A stretch of 64,000 nt of DNA from Lamellibrachia luymesi (taxonomy: Eukaryota > Annelida > Polychaeta > Sabellida > Siboglinidae): contig SDWI01000151.1 in assembly GCA_009193005.1 (NCBI GenBank), positions 352,223 through 416,222 on the forward strand, in the 5' to 3' direction. Each line of letters begins with the position of its first letter. Within the stretch, counting starts at the first letter, position 1. This document shows, in pieces, positions 45,501-51,500 of the stretch. A model generated the notes under the pieces. That model was not told the origin of the DNA. It saw only the letters and a program-made list of their open reading frames with translations, and made no database searches. The translations under genes and the position numbers were made by a program.

Positions 45501-45601
45501 TATAATTTTAACATATACAACTCCTTTCCAGGCACAAGATCATACCTTTCCTTATTGATCGGAAGTACCTGAACTTCATCGACAATGATGCAAATCACTG
45601 A
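24513..45601 (+). CDS. SLC4A11: SLC4A11-like membrane transporter, complete gene (18 exons plus an alternative first exon)
   Basis: Exons: 24513-24792 (alternative 28141-28189), 28316-28353, 30615-30819, 33126-33210, 33650-33773, 34589-34792, 35525-35609, 37023-37145, 38092-38205, 40021-40153, 40414-40487, 41119-41275, 41585-41691, 42140-42305, 43258-43431, 43806-44001, 44807-44976, 45532-45601 (TGA). All introns are GT-AG and every phase matches, giving 834 aa from the first start or 757 aa from the second. The order is a cytoplasmic SLC4 N-terminal domain (about residues 95-340) and then a multi-span membrane domain (about 342-834). Signatures include RSTEEIFALFISIAFT, GTLWLGLTLF, PENRLKKGTAYHWDL, PHSPLHVLAMADVE and RVPQRKVHFFT, which fit SLC4A11 better than the bicarbonate-transporting SLC4 members. 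Family members work at the plasma membrane and conduct H+/OH-, NH3-linked H+ and water in vertebrates. Substrate here is inferred from family. Length is close to the vertebrate proteins (roughly 875-918 aa). Confidence 0.93.
24885..25595. repeat. 15-bp minisatellite, about 47 units, SLC4A11 intron 1
   Basis: Unit GGACTGAGATGCTCT with variants (GGGCCAAAGTGCTCT). Period divisible by 3 and low in stops, so open frames of 80-214 codons appear on both strands; none is credible as a gene. Starts about 90 bp after the exon 1a donor. Confidence 0.95.
25875..27140. repeat. Direct duplication of about 655 bp, SLC4A11 intron 1
   Basis: Units start at about 25882 and 26541 (ACATCAAGAAACATTGAATT); GTCACCTTGCCAGGGTTCTC recurs at 26166 and 26821. 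Ends contain GGATCAAAAACCCATATACA. No gene seen. Confidence 0.9.
27590..27905. repeat. Two small tandem arrays (15-bp and 13-bp)
   Basis: TATTCATACGCATAG-type units at 27625-27735 and GTGACTGGTGCAG-type units at 27831-27905 (six copies). Just upstream of the exon 1b region. Confidence 0.88.
28141..28189 (+). CDS. SLC4A11: SLC4A11 alternative first coding exon (1b, short isoform)
   Basis: ATG at 28141 has a good context (A at -3, G at +4) and an in-frame TAA upstream at 28090-28092. It encodes 16 codons (MVQIEDVCDPLYDQTT) plus one base before a GTATTT donor. It ends in phase 1, exactly as exon 1a does, so either exon can feed exon 2. Vertebrate SLC4A11 also uses alternative N-termini. Confidence 0.7.
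28316..28353 (+). CDS. SLC4A11: SLC4A11 exon 2
   Basis: A short 38-nt exon, TTCCAG acceptor and GTGAGT donor, entered in phase 1 and left in phase 0. Encodes DLDERSLMYKRYE. First exon common to both isoforms. Confidence 0.75.
29650..30320. repeat. Minisatellite of about 32-43 bp, SLC4A11 intron 2
   Basis: Core AGCACATCCCAACTTAAACT followed by TCA(A/G)TTG; some units add GCATTGGATGTTGAG. Degenerate, about 18 copies. Confidence 0.9.
30615..30819 (+). CDS. SLC4A11: SLC4A11 exon 3, cytoplasmic domain
   Basis: 205 nt, phase 0 to 1. Encodes the first conserved part of the SLC4 cytoplasmic domain (EVRAYMDVEQFINQAQLIL and following). Higher GC than its flanks. The preceding intron holds the 29650-30320 minisatellite. 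Confidence 0.88.
30986..31021. repeat. (AGGC)n microsatellite
   Basis: About nine AGGC units in SLC4A11 intron 3. Confidence 0.9.
32590..33000 (+). mobile_element. LINE C-terminal fragment in SLC4A11 intron 3
   Basis: YGFESWSMNK-like start and then the frame at 32681-32899: KIIFKIWKRQAEFLGHMMRK, RTLEHLVTTRKIEGKRSRGR, QRESILNDLAAW. Ends at about 33000 in TGATGATGAT-type repeats, as these LINEs do. Sense orientation relative to SLC4A11. Confidence 0.85.
33126..33210 (+). CDS. SLC4A11: SLC4A11 exon 4, cytoplasmic domain
   Basis: 85 nt, TAATAG acceptor, GTAAGT donor, phase 1 to 2. Encodes HQLRRTVQGAMR through QHWVCVM, matching the W-hC-h strand of the family cytoplasmic domain. Confidence 0.86.
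33390..33570. repeat. Dispersed repeat pair, copy 1
   Basis: GATTTTACATCCTATTTATA to AATAAAAGTATTTGTA. Matches 45082-45255 in the same orientation. Looks like the 3' part of a short retroelement. Confidence 0.7.
33650..33773 (+). CDS. SLC4A11: SLC4A11 exon 5, cytoplasmic domain
   Basis: 124 nt, phase 2 to 0. Encodes SVSIARLKTPANLSRTL and FIVLIVAPTKE, the classic SLC4 'RL..P.n...s..e.RFvvLvlAP' block. The donor GTTAGA is weaker than the others. The next intron carries a LINE fragment. Confidence 0.88.
33890..34260 (+). mobile_element. LINE C-terminal fragment in SLC4A11 intron 5
   Basis: Continuous frame ECIHRRATKIIPELRDLSYE, ECLKEYGLQTLETRRLRGDQ, IEVFKILNGYENI and YSFSQRTVNEWNKLSMDCVT, ending at TGA about 34250. 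A standard reverse-transcriptase C-terminus (RRAtk.ip.l..LsYeerL...gL.tLe.RRlRGDlIe.fKIl.g). It is intronic and not part of SLC4A11. Confidence 0.88.
34589..34792 (+). CDS. SLC4A11: SLC4A11 exon 6, end of cytoplasmic domain
   Basis: 204 nt, phase 0 to 0. Encodes KSTKNALETARTFATLFND, a hallmark shared with vertebrate SLC4A11, then a helix and a polar linker ending SLSLPAQP. Donor GTCAGT. Confidence 0.92.
34930..35515. repeat. 58-bp minisatellite, about ten copies, SLC4A11 intron 6
   Basis: Unit contains CTGTCTGTCAAGAAGTGAAG, ATGAATACACATTGCCACGT and AGTCACATCACCCT. Degenerates toward the exon 7 acceptor at 35524. Confidence 0.93.
35525..35609 (+). CDS. SLC4A11: SLC4A11 exon 7, linker to membrane domain
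   Basis: 85 nt, phase 0 to 1. Encodes GKSQCWFARNLRDDFRRRF and NLYASDFKDG, the basic pre-membrane segment that precedes TM1 in SLC4 proteins. Confidence 0.9.
36322..36440. repeat. 29-bp tandem repeat, four copies, SLC4A11 intron 7
   Basis: Unit CAGATCCTATGAAATGGCCC plus CTGTATATA, nearly perfect. Confidence 0.93.
37023..37145 (+). CDS. SLC4A11: SLC4A11 exon 8, TM1
   Basis: 123 nt, phase 1 to 1. Encodes the first membrane span (IVFLYFAVLLPSIALGEL) and NTDGNIG. The following intron contains the 43-bp array. Confidence 0.93.
37385..37560. repeat. Dispersed repeat, second copy (see 500-690)
   Basis: Same core as 500-690, in SLC4A11 intron 8 before the 43-bp array. Confidence 0.65.
37572..38055. 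repeat. 43-bp minisatellite, eleven copies, SLC4A11 intron 8
   Basis: Unit of AGATACATTTACTGTAATTA, GAGTTAACATATCAGCACAC and ATG, nearly perfect. Ends 36 bp before exon 9. Confidence 0.95.
38092..38205 (+). CDS. SLC4A11: SLC4A11 exon 9, TM2-3
   Basis: 114 nt, phase 1 to 1. Encodes GGLYFALFGGQPMIILLTTA and PLALYTK, the highly conserved GQPlviLlTTaP motif of the SLC4 membrane core. The 43-bp array ends just upstream and the 34-bp array starts about 185 bp downstream. Confidence 0.94.
38390..40013. repeat. 34-bp CCAAT minisatellite, about 48 copies, SLC4A11 intron 9
   Basis: Unit ATTGGTTGCAGCCAATATAA plus GACAGTTGCACTAG. Each unit has ATTGG and CCAAT facing each other around a six-base centre. 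Variants TTACAG/TTGCAG and CAC/TAC alternate, suggesting higher-order structure. Fills almost the whole intron up to exon 10. Confidence 0.95.
40021..40153 (+). CDS. SLC4A11: SLC4A11 exon 10
   Basis: 133 nt, phase 1 to 2. Encodes DFLAMYACTGLWNMFFLFIY and AFSGASVIMKWST, matching the TGLWN.FFL.lYA motif. Its acceptor lies within about 10 bp of the end of the 34-bp CCAAT array. Confidence 0.94.
40414..40487 (+). CDS. SLC4A11: SLC4A11 exon 11
   Basis: 74 nt, phase 2 to 1. Encodes RSTEEIFALFISIAFTVDAC and KGVSK, nearly identical in pattern to vertebrate SLC4A11. Confidence 0.94.
40763..41060 (+). mobile_element. tRNA-derived SINE, copy 2, in SLC4A11 intron 11
   Basis: Head GGGGCGGTGGCTCAGTGGTT with a matching 3' CTGCCCC, able to form an acceptor stem, and T-arm-like GTGCTCGAATCC. 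The body matches copy 1 (CATGCAGCAATTGCAGTGTG; GAACAGGTCTGTCAGGGG). A SINE, not a functional tRNA gene, because the body follows directly. Confidence 0.8.
41119..41275 (+). CDS. SLC4A11: SLC4A11 exon 12, extracellular loop
   Basis: 157 nt, phase 1 to 2. Encodes a hydrophilic loop with two Cys and one N-glycosylation sequon (NAT) and then TM LGTLWLGLTLFHFTKT. The vertebrate protein is also glycosylated in this exofacial loop. Confidence 0.93.
41585..41691 (+). CDS. SLC4A11: SLC4A11 exon 13
   Basis: 107 nt, phase 2 to 1. Encodes LLADFALPVSVVVLSFFGSY, a conserved membrane span of the SLC4 core, followed by VFSDID. Confidence 0.93.
41906..41998. repeat. 21-bp tandem repeat, four copies
   Basis: Core CAACAACTATTGAATGAGTG, in SLC4A11 intron 13. 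Confidence 0.9.
42140..42305 (+). CDS. SLC4A11: SLC4A11 exon 14
   Basis: 166 nt, phase 1 to 2. Encodes MGLGFCLSLLFFMDQNISGA and NSPENR; matches the family LFFieQNi..a.vN.PENRL motif. The next intron contains (TA)n and the assembly gap. Confidence 0.94.
42474..42533. repeat. (TA)n microsatellite next to assembly gap
   Basis: About 28 uninterrupted TA units followed by AT-rich sequence and the N run; the likely cause of the assembly break. Confidence 0.95.
42552..42744. other. Assembly gap, 193 N
   Basis: Run of N within SLC4A11 intron 14; no exon appears to be missing because exons 14 and 15 join in phase. A single N also occurs at 19166. Confidence 0.99.
43258..43431 (+). CDS. SLC4A11: SLC4A11 exon 15
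   Basis: 174 nt, phase 2 to 2. Encodes LKKGTAYHWDLFVVGLLNG, the GLPMIHGALPHSPLHV motif and an acidic loop. Donor GTCAGT leaves AA, completed to Lys by the next exon. Confidence 0.94.
43806..44001 (+). CDS. SLC4A11: SLC4A11 exon 16
   Basis: 196 nt, phase 2 to 0. Encodes VHILVGLSLFMLPNPLSYIP then DGLFLYLAITALNNNQMFER. Two membrane segments of the core; matches the LvGLSLl.LP..L..iP..VL.GLFLY pattern. Confidence 0.94.
44807..44976 (+). CDS. SLC4A11: SLC4A11 exon 17
   Basis: 170 nt, phase 0 to 2. Encodes AQYPPNHYISRVPQRKVHFF, the conserved intracellular loop, then the last membrane helices (FLKMVFPVLIFLMLPIR). Confidence 0.94.
45082..45255. repeat. Dispersed repeat pair, copy 2
   Basis: GATTTTACATCCCATTTATA to AATAAAAGTATTCGTA, in SLC4A11 intron 17. 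Confidence 0.7.
45532..45601 (+). CDS. SLC4A11: SLC4A11 exon 18, C-terminus
   Basis: 70 nt including TGA at 45599-45601. Encodes the short cytoplasmic tail HKIIPFLIDRKYLNFIDND ending ANH, matching the family I..kYL..mD tail. The first AATAAA I noticed downstream is at 47098-47103, so the 3' UTR length is uncertain. Confidence 0.93.
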
Positions 45602-46551
45602 GAGTCTGTCACAAGTATCAAGATAGACACTGTGACCATCAAGATAGCCTGGATAATGCAAGGGCCGACGCACCACGGCAAGATGTGTTTTATAAAACAT
45701 GACTGGGTTGGACACTGCAGTAGATGTGGTCAAGAACAGGAACATTAGCAGCTAGACTTGTGCTGTCTGCTGGAGAGGGCAGTTCCAAACATATACAACT
45801 AATATCACATAATATGTTGTATTAGTTGTGCATGTTTGGAATATTACATGTATGTATATTATTATATGAAATGTTTAGTCTGTAGTAACAAAACTCGATA
45901 TACTTGCACAAATTGAGGTAGCAGTGGTTTTGTGCTGCCATCAAGTTGATAGTGGTGGAGGTAAGAGCTTAATTTGCAGTAAAACATGTTATATGCTGTG
46001 CTATTGACTCGAGAAATAACGGTTTTCATATATATATATATGGATCATTTTCATATTGTGGCATTCAATTCGTTTTACCATTTTTTTAGTCGCTGATCAT
46101 ACATTTTTTATTCGGTGGCTTGGTTTTTCCGCGAGATATGATGTATGCAGGTCATACTGTGGGAGATATATTTCTAGATTGCAGTAGAATGTCTAGGCCA
46201 AAGTGAGCTTTTCTCAAACTTTTCTTATTACGCTTCGCCCATTTGGTTTCTTTGGTAGCAGATTATTGTTACAGGGAGTGTCATTACAGGCTTGCAGCAC
46301 ACAATAATTGTTTTATTTCCATGTGCTATGTTACGTGGCATGTCTATATTGTCTATATGTATTTACTAGCTAGTTAAAGTTACAATCATACAGAAAGACT
46401 ATTGTTTTAAGAAACAGAATGGCTCCGTTGGGGTGGTCGTGTAAGTTCTCAGTTTACACAACATGTAGCATGCGTATTTGCGCGTAGTGGTTTTGTAATC
46501 GCCATGTTGTTGGACAATGCCATCACCAGTGGCGCCACCCAACGAGTGGTA
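45602..46551. other. SLC4A11 3' flank / probable 3' UTR
   Basis: No coding signal. Immediately after the stop the sequence is moderately GC-rich; AATAAA is absent until 47098, so the transcript may be long or use a variant signal. Confidence 0.4.
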
Positions 46552-47072
46552 CATTGACGTCATTGCGGATATTACAACCGGACGCGATTTTTTTTAGCAG
46601 GTCAGTTGAGCACCATGGGCATATGTGAACCAATGCGGTGCTCAGATTTCATCACGTGATGTATGATGCATACATTATGGAGAATCTTAACAAGTACAAG
46701 TTTTACGCAAAAGATGGCTTTTGTTTGACGTTGTTAGCGCGATTGACCAACATCAGATACGCGTTTCGCGCATGGTATGTAAACTCCCGTGTGCATGCGT
46801 GATAATTATTTGTTTAAAACAAATATATAACTGCGCACATGCGAATCTGATGGTCATTAATCGCCAACTTTTCCATAATTTTTTTTAGTAAACAAGTGTC
46901 GCAAGCTGCCGTACCACACCACGTGTAAAGATTCTCCATAATGCATGCATGACGTGATCCGAGCACAGCATTGGTTCACATCCGCCCATGGTGCTCAACC
47001 TACCTGCTCAAAAAAGCACGCCAAACCGGACAGCGTAATAGGTATCAGCCACCATGTCACGTCAGTGAAATT
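46552..47072. repeat. Palindrome of about 520 bp between the convergent genes
   Basis: Imperfect inverted repeat with almost no spacer, centred near 46816 (ATTTGTTTAAAACAAAT). Paired landmarks: TTGAGCACCATGGGC with GCCCATGGTGCTCAA, ATTATGGAGAATCTT with AAGATTCTCCATAAT, GTGAACCAATGC with GCATTGGTTCAC, and the inner ATCAGATACGCG with CGAATCTGAT. May be a fold-back MITE. It could fall in the SLC4A11 3' UTR if the AATAAA at 47098 is used. Confidence 0.83.
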
Positions 47073-47918
47073 GGCCTTCCTGATTTTGTATAGTTGGAAT
47101 AAATTTATTAACGAATATTGAAACCTCGTTATAGTTTATATTCATGGTTGCATACCCCTTGATCGATCTATACAGTAAGAAGCCGGCTGTTATTGGCAGT
47201 GTTTTTTATTAGCAACATGCACATAATCTGCTATTTTGTGAACTTAGGCGACTACCCCTGTACTAGAGGGGTTGGAATAACTCCTTTATAAGCTTACATA
47301 ATACACGATTACATGGTACAACTGGGGTGTTGACCTACAGAGTATGGTGTTGGATTATCCAATGCAGGTTTTTGCAAAGGTAAAATAAGATCAAATGAAG
47401 CACTTAATAAGATTTTATTGTAAAGGAAAACATCACACCATTGATGCAATGAGGATAAAGTGTACTTGAGCTATGCAGACATACAGAGCTGATACATAAC
47501 CAATAGACCAAAACAAAAAACTGGCTCACATTTTAGTAAAAAAATCAAGTCTACCTGGTTTCTGGCATGAGCAGCCCCATCATTCCGACAGCACCACCAG
47601 TTTGAATATTCGACCAGTAGGTACTATGCATTATTGTATACACCTGTATATAACTATCCCACAAATGTCCACATATACAGCATTCTAAAGGACCTGTACA
47701 AGTTTTAGTATCTTAACATCTGAATGTTCCGCCAATAAGCACTCAGTGGTGGTCCTTTTGTCACACCCAAGTTAGTTGCCTTATATTTCCGCCGCCATTC
47801 CACAAGTGGAGGGTACGCTTACACTGCAGCAAGTTAGTGCAAGAGTTTGTACCAGGTACATGTCCTAAGAAATCAGCAACTCTGCCTCCTCCGGCAGCAC
47901 AAAGTAGCTGCGTCTTCT

Positions 47919-48587
47919 CTACGACGCAACAGCCTTTCCAAGGCTCGGGAAGTCTTGCTCGTCCTCGACGTTCGGGACTTCTTCGCTTTTGCGTGGGGGG
48001 CGGGGGTCACGGCCACCACCACGCCCACCACGACCTCCCTCTCGCCCTCGGAATCCGCCACCGCGGGGACCACTAAATCCACCTCCTTCACGATCACCAC
48101 GGCTGCCAAAACCACCTCCCTCTCCGCCACGGCCACCACGACTGCCGAATCCACCTCCTCCACGGGGGGCACCGCCTCCACTGCCACCCTCAGCATCACG
48201 ATCACCACGACTACCAAAACCACCTTCATGGTCACCGCGATTTCCAAATCCACCCTCACGATCGCCACGACTACCAAATCCACCCTCACGATCACCACGA
48301 CTAACAAATCCGCCCTCACGGTCGCCACGACTACTGAATCCACCCTCACGGTCGCCACGACTACTGAATCCACCCTCACGGTCACCACGACTACTGAATC
48401 CACCCTCACGACCTCGACCACCAAAGCCACCACCGCGCCCCCGACCACCTCCGAATCCACCACCACCTCTACCACGTCCACCACCAACACCACCACCCCT
48501 GCGTCCACGACCCCGTCTTGGGTTATCACTGAAGGTAATCTCGATGTCCAGGAGGTTCTTTGGTCTGCCATGGCGTTCTTCGTATTC
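47919..48587 (-). CDS. SERBP1/HABP4 exon 8, long RGG domain and C-terminus
   Basis: 669 nt including the TAG stop at 47919-47921, entered in phase 0. Starts EYEERHGRPKNLLDIEITFS, then about 170 residues of Gly/Arg, including about seven copies of a ten-residue unit (REGGFSSRGD and variants), and ends DEQDFPSLGKAVAS. The DFPSL tail matches the family C-terminal motif. The RGG region is clearly longer than in human SERBP1. A TTTATT (minus-strand AATAAA) at 47414-47419 is a plausible poly(A) signal, giving a 3' UTR of about 500 nt. Confidence 0.93.
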   Translation of the reverse strand, partial: EYEERHGRPKNLLDIEITFSDNPRRGRGRRGGGVGGGRGRGGGGFGGGRGRGGGFGGRGREGGFSSRGDREGGFSSRGDREGGFSSRGDREGGFVSRGDREGGFGSRGDREGGFGNRGDHEGGFGSRGDRDAEGGSGGGAPRGGGGFGSRGGRGGEGGGFGSRGDREGGGFSGPRGGGFRGREGGRGGRGGGRDPRPPRKSEEVPNVEDEQDFPSLGKAVAS

Positions 48588-51500
48588 CTGCAGAACACAA
48601 CCGGAGGTTAGACAGCAGAAACAGTAACTGCTTCAGTAACAGATGTGACACAAGAAACATGTCAGATAAAGGCGACCTTAATTCAGATCAAGACAACCTT
48701 AATTTTGACCTTGACTGTGCAAGCTACATAATTATAAAATACTTGCACACATGAACCAAAAATAAAACTCTTAGTCGCATTTAACAATTCTTGGAAATCA
48801 AAATGGTGGAGTTTGGCAGCTGTTTTACCATTATTTTGTTATCATACAGACAGTAGCGAGGGTGAAACTGTTTGTGTTTGATAGGCATGAACGAGAATGT
48901 GCCACCTTTCATTGATAAGTTAAAATCACGATTGTCTTGGTAATTAAATTATCAGATTATAAATCAGCATCTAGGAAATCTGCGATTGTGATTGACAAGA
49001 TTATCACATAATGATAAACAACACATAAGTTCTTTCAATGGCACATTCCACACAAATCAAGTCGAGCCTGTCAGCAAAGGAAAAATGCTGAATAAGTGAC
49101 TATACAACAGCTTACCTCTTCATCGTACTCCTCCTCATCTTCCTCCACCTGTGGTGTCTTCTTCAGCTCATATGTCTTCTTCCACTGGTCATCGTCCACA
49201 CCTTCGCCAGCGCGCCGGATCTTGAACTCAGCCTGTACTCGGTTCTTGCGTTCCATCTCACGGTACTCGTCCAACGTCATCTCAGCAGGCTCCTCAAACT
49301 CAGGGTCCACGGGTCCTTCTCCCTCCTCTCCGTCCGCAGGGGGTGCTTGTGTCTCAGTGCTACAATGACGAGTGGGTCAACACTATCAATCTTGTACAGT
49401 CATGTGACCCATGTCTCATCTATCCGGTCTTCTATAATGCGGTTTTCAGTCATTTGCATGCTTTTATATGGAAAGAAAACAAAGACAACGCTTGTTTGTT
49501 CAAGGTCCTGTCAGTTACTGGATATAAAATAACACAACAGAAATTTCACGAGAAACGCATTACGGAAACAAGTCCACATTACAAGATAGATCCTGTGTTA
49601 TGGCATATGTAGATATTTCTGGTATTAAAAGATTAATAGCACGTATTCAGCAACAAGAGAAGGAATTCCAGAAATCTTTTAATTTACCTTTTTACTCGTT
49701 TGTACATTGGGTACATTGTACATTGGGTGCGTATTATACATGGTGATTGGGCTAAAAAACATTTCTCCAACCAGATATGGATAACCCTACCGGAACACTA
49801 GTACTATGACGTCAATGAGCGGGAAGCGCATGCGAACGGTAGCGTCGCCGACCAGGAATAACGCAGAAATGTGTGGTGTCGGATTAATACGCTCAAATAT
49901 ATGTTGCTCCCTGAGTGCCAAAGCACCATGATTGGCGATCTTGAATCACGTGAACGACCTGACTAGTCAATGTCACGCCCACGGTTCAGCCAGTGTGGCT
50001 CCATGTTTAAAGTTGTGAATGCAAATAAAGATGATTGTACCATATGTATGTTTCGCAGTTGTGTGCGTGTAACATATCAGAATAGAGCTTGGTATTAATT
50101 TTAAATTGAGAGCAGAATGACAAAGTAAGTTCTAACAAGCACAAATTTAATCAGTTGCGCAATGGTCAAGCTAAAAGTTGCAAGTTACGTAGAGCTTACA
50201 CGACTGACCAGGCGATATATCGTCGCGTGCGACGAGCCGGCGGCAATGCCGTAACTTGCGTGACATGTTTACGATTCTGAGATGGATTCAAGGATCATCA
50301 TACAAACGAACTTTTTTGCTTCAAGCAAACTATCAGAAGCCGGAAAATCTGGGGTCAATGTCAAAAGTTGGGGTGCGTATGATACATGGTAATATAGAAT
50401 TCTATCAGAATTTAGCAAAAGTCTGGGTGGGTATTATACATGGGGGCGTATTATACACGGAAACTTACGGTAATAATTAGTGAAATGATTTCCTTTTGTT
50501 TTAAACTCCATGAAGAAAAATTGTTTTCATAATTTTCTCTTCACAACAGACACCCGTCTATAACGGAAACAGTTCTGAATATTACTACAGCTCTATTATT
50601 TGCAGTATATCATAAACTGACTACTCACTTGGGCTCTCGGTTCTCAGTCTCCTCTGTAGCCGACCAGTCTGGGTTGGGTTCTGATACATTGTTGTCGTTC
50701 AACTGCTCCCTACAAGAAGTGGTAACATTGAGGACACCCTGTAAATTACCATTCTCAACACTGCACTTTAGTTGATGTAGCCCGCGCATGCATACAAATC
50801 TACTGGCACTGATGCACTTTCAACAAAGATTCTGCAAGTGTGTACTGAAGAATTAGTACTTGTTGTGTCCCCAGTATGATTAAGAGTTATACCACTTACC
50901 AGTTTGACCAACACCAGCCGAGGCTGTTGAAAGCATTAAAAACAATAAATAGCTACACACAAAATATAGTGCAGAGAAGTGGAGTGTATTAGTACAAGCC
51001 GCTACAGCCATATACTACAGCCACGATGTTTGGGAATACTCCAACATGCCACGGAATCATACAAAATAAACAAACCAGAAAAGCAACGCTACAAACAAGA
51101 AGATGGTGGTACATACAACGGTATGTTGTCATCCAATACAAACAACACTTAAACACGGGGAACTTGAGTGAGATCAGATTCCGGTAAATTTTTTCATCAC
51201 GTGTAATCGAGATTGATCTAATCATCATGTCAGACTCAAGAACTCCTGTGACAACTAACCGAATACGAAACAACAGAATAAACGGGAACTTAACCTGCGA
51301 TTAAACAAAGGTCCAAGGTCGCCAACTACACGCCCAATCTGCAGTTACTTACTGAATGTCATCTTTCGTGCTGCCCCAGTTGTGTGCACCACCACCATCT
51401 CGTTTGTTCGTTGCTTTCACATTTCTGAAATGTCAACACAAGACTGACTCACTGTGCCTCCCCATTACTTACTCTATATCATCCCTGACATTGCCCCAGT

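Noticed and set aside
45482..45745. Minus-strand 87-codon frame
   Set aside because: Overlaps SLC4A11 exon 18 and its 3' flank; no family match.
47847..48627. Thr-rich (mucin-like) and Pro/Arg-rich + strand frames, and a Val-rich minus frame
   Set aside because: Shadows of the real minus-strand RGG exon, whose frame joins upstream exons in phase and ends with the family tail.
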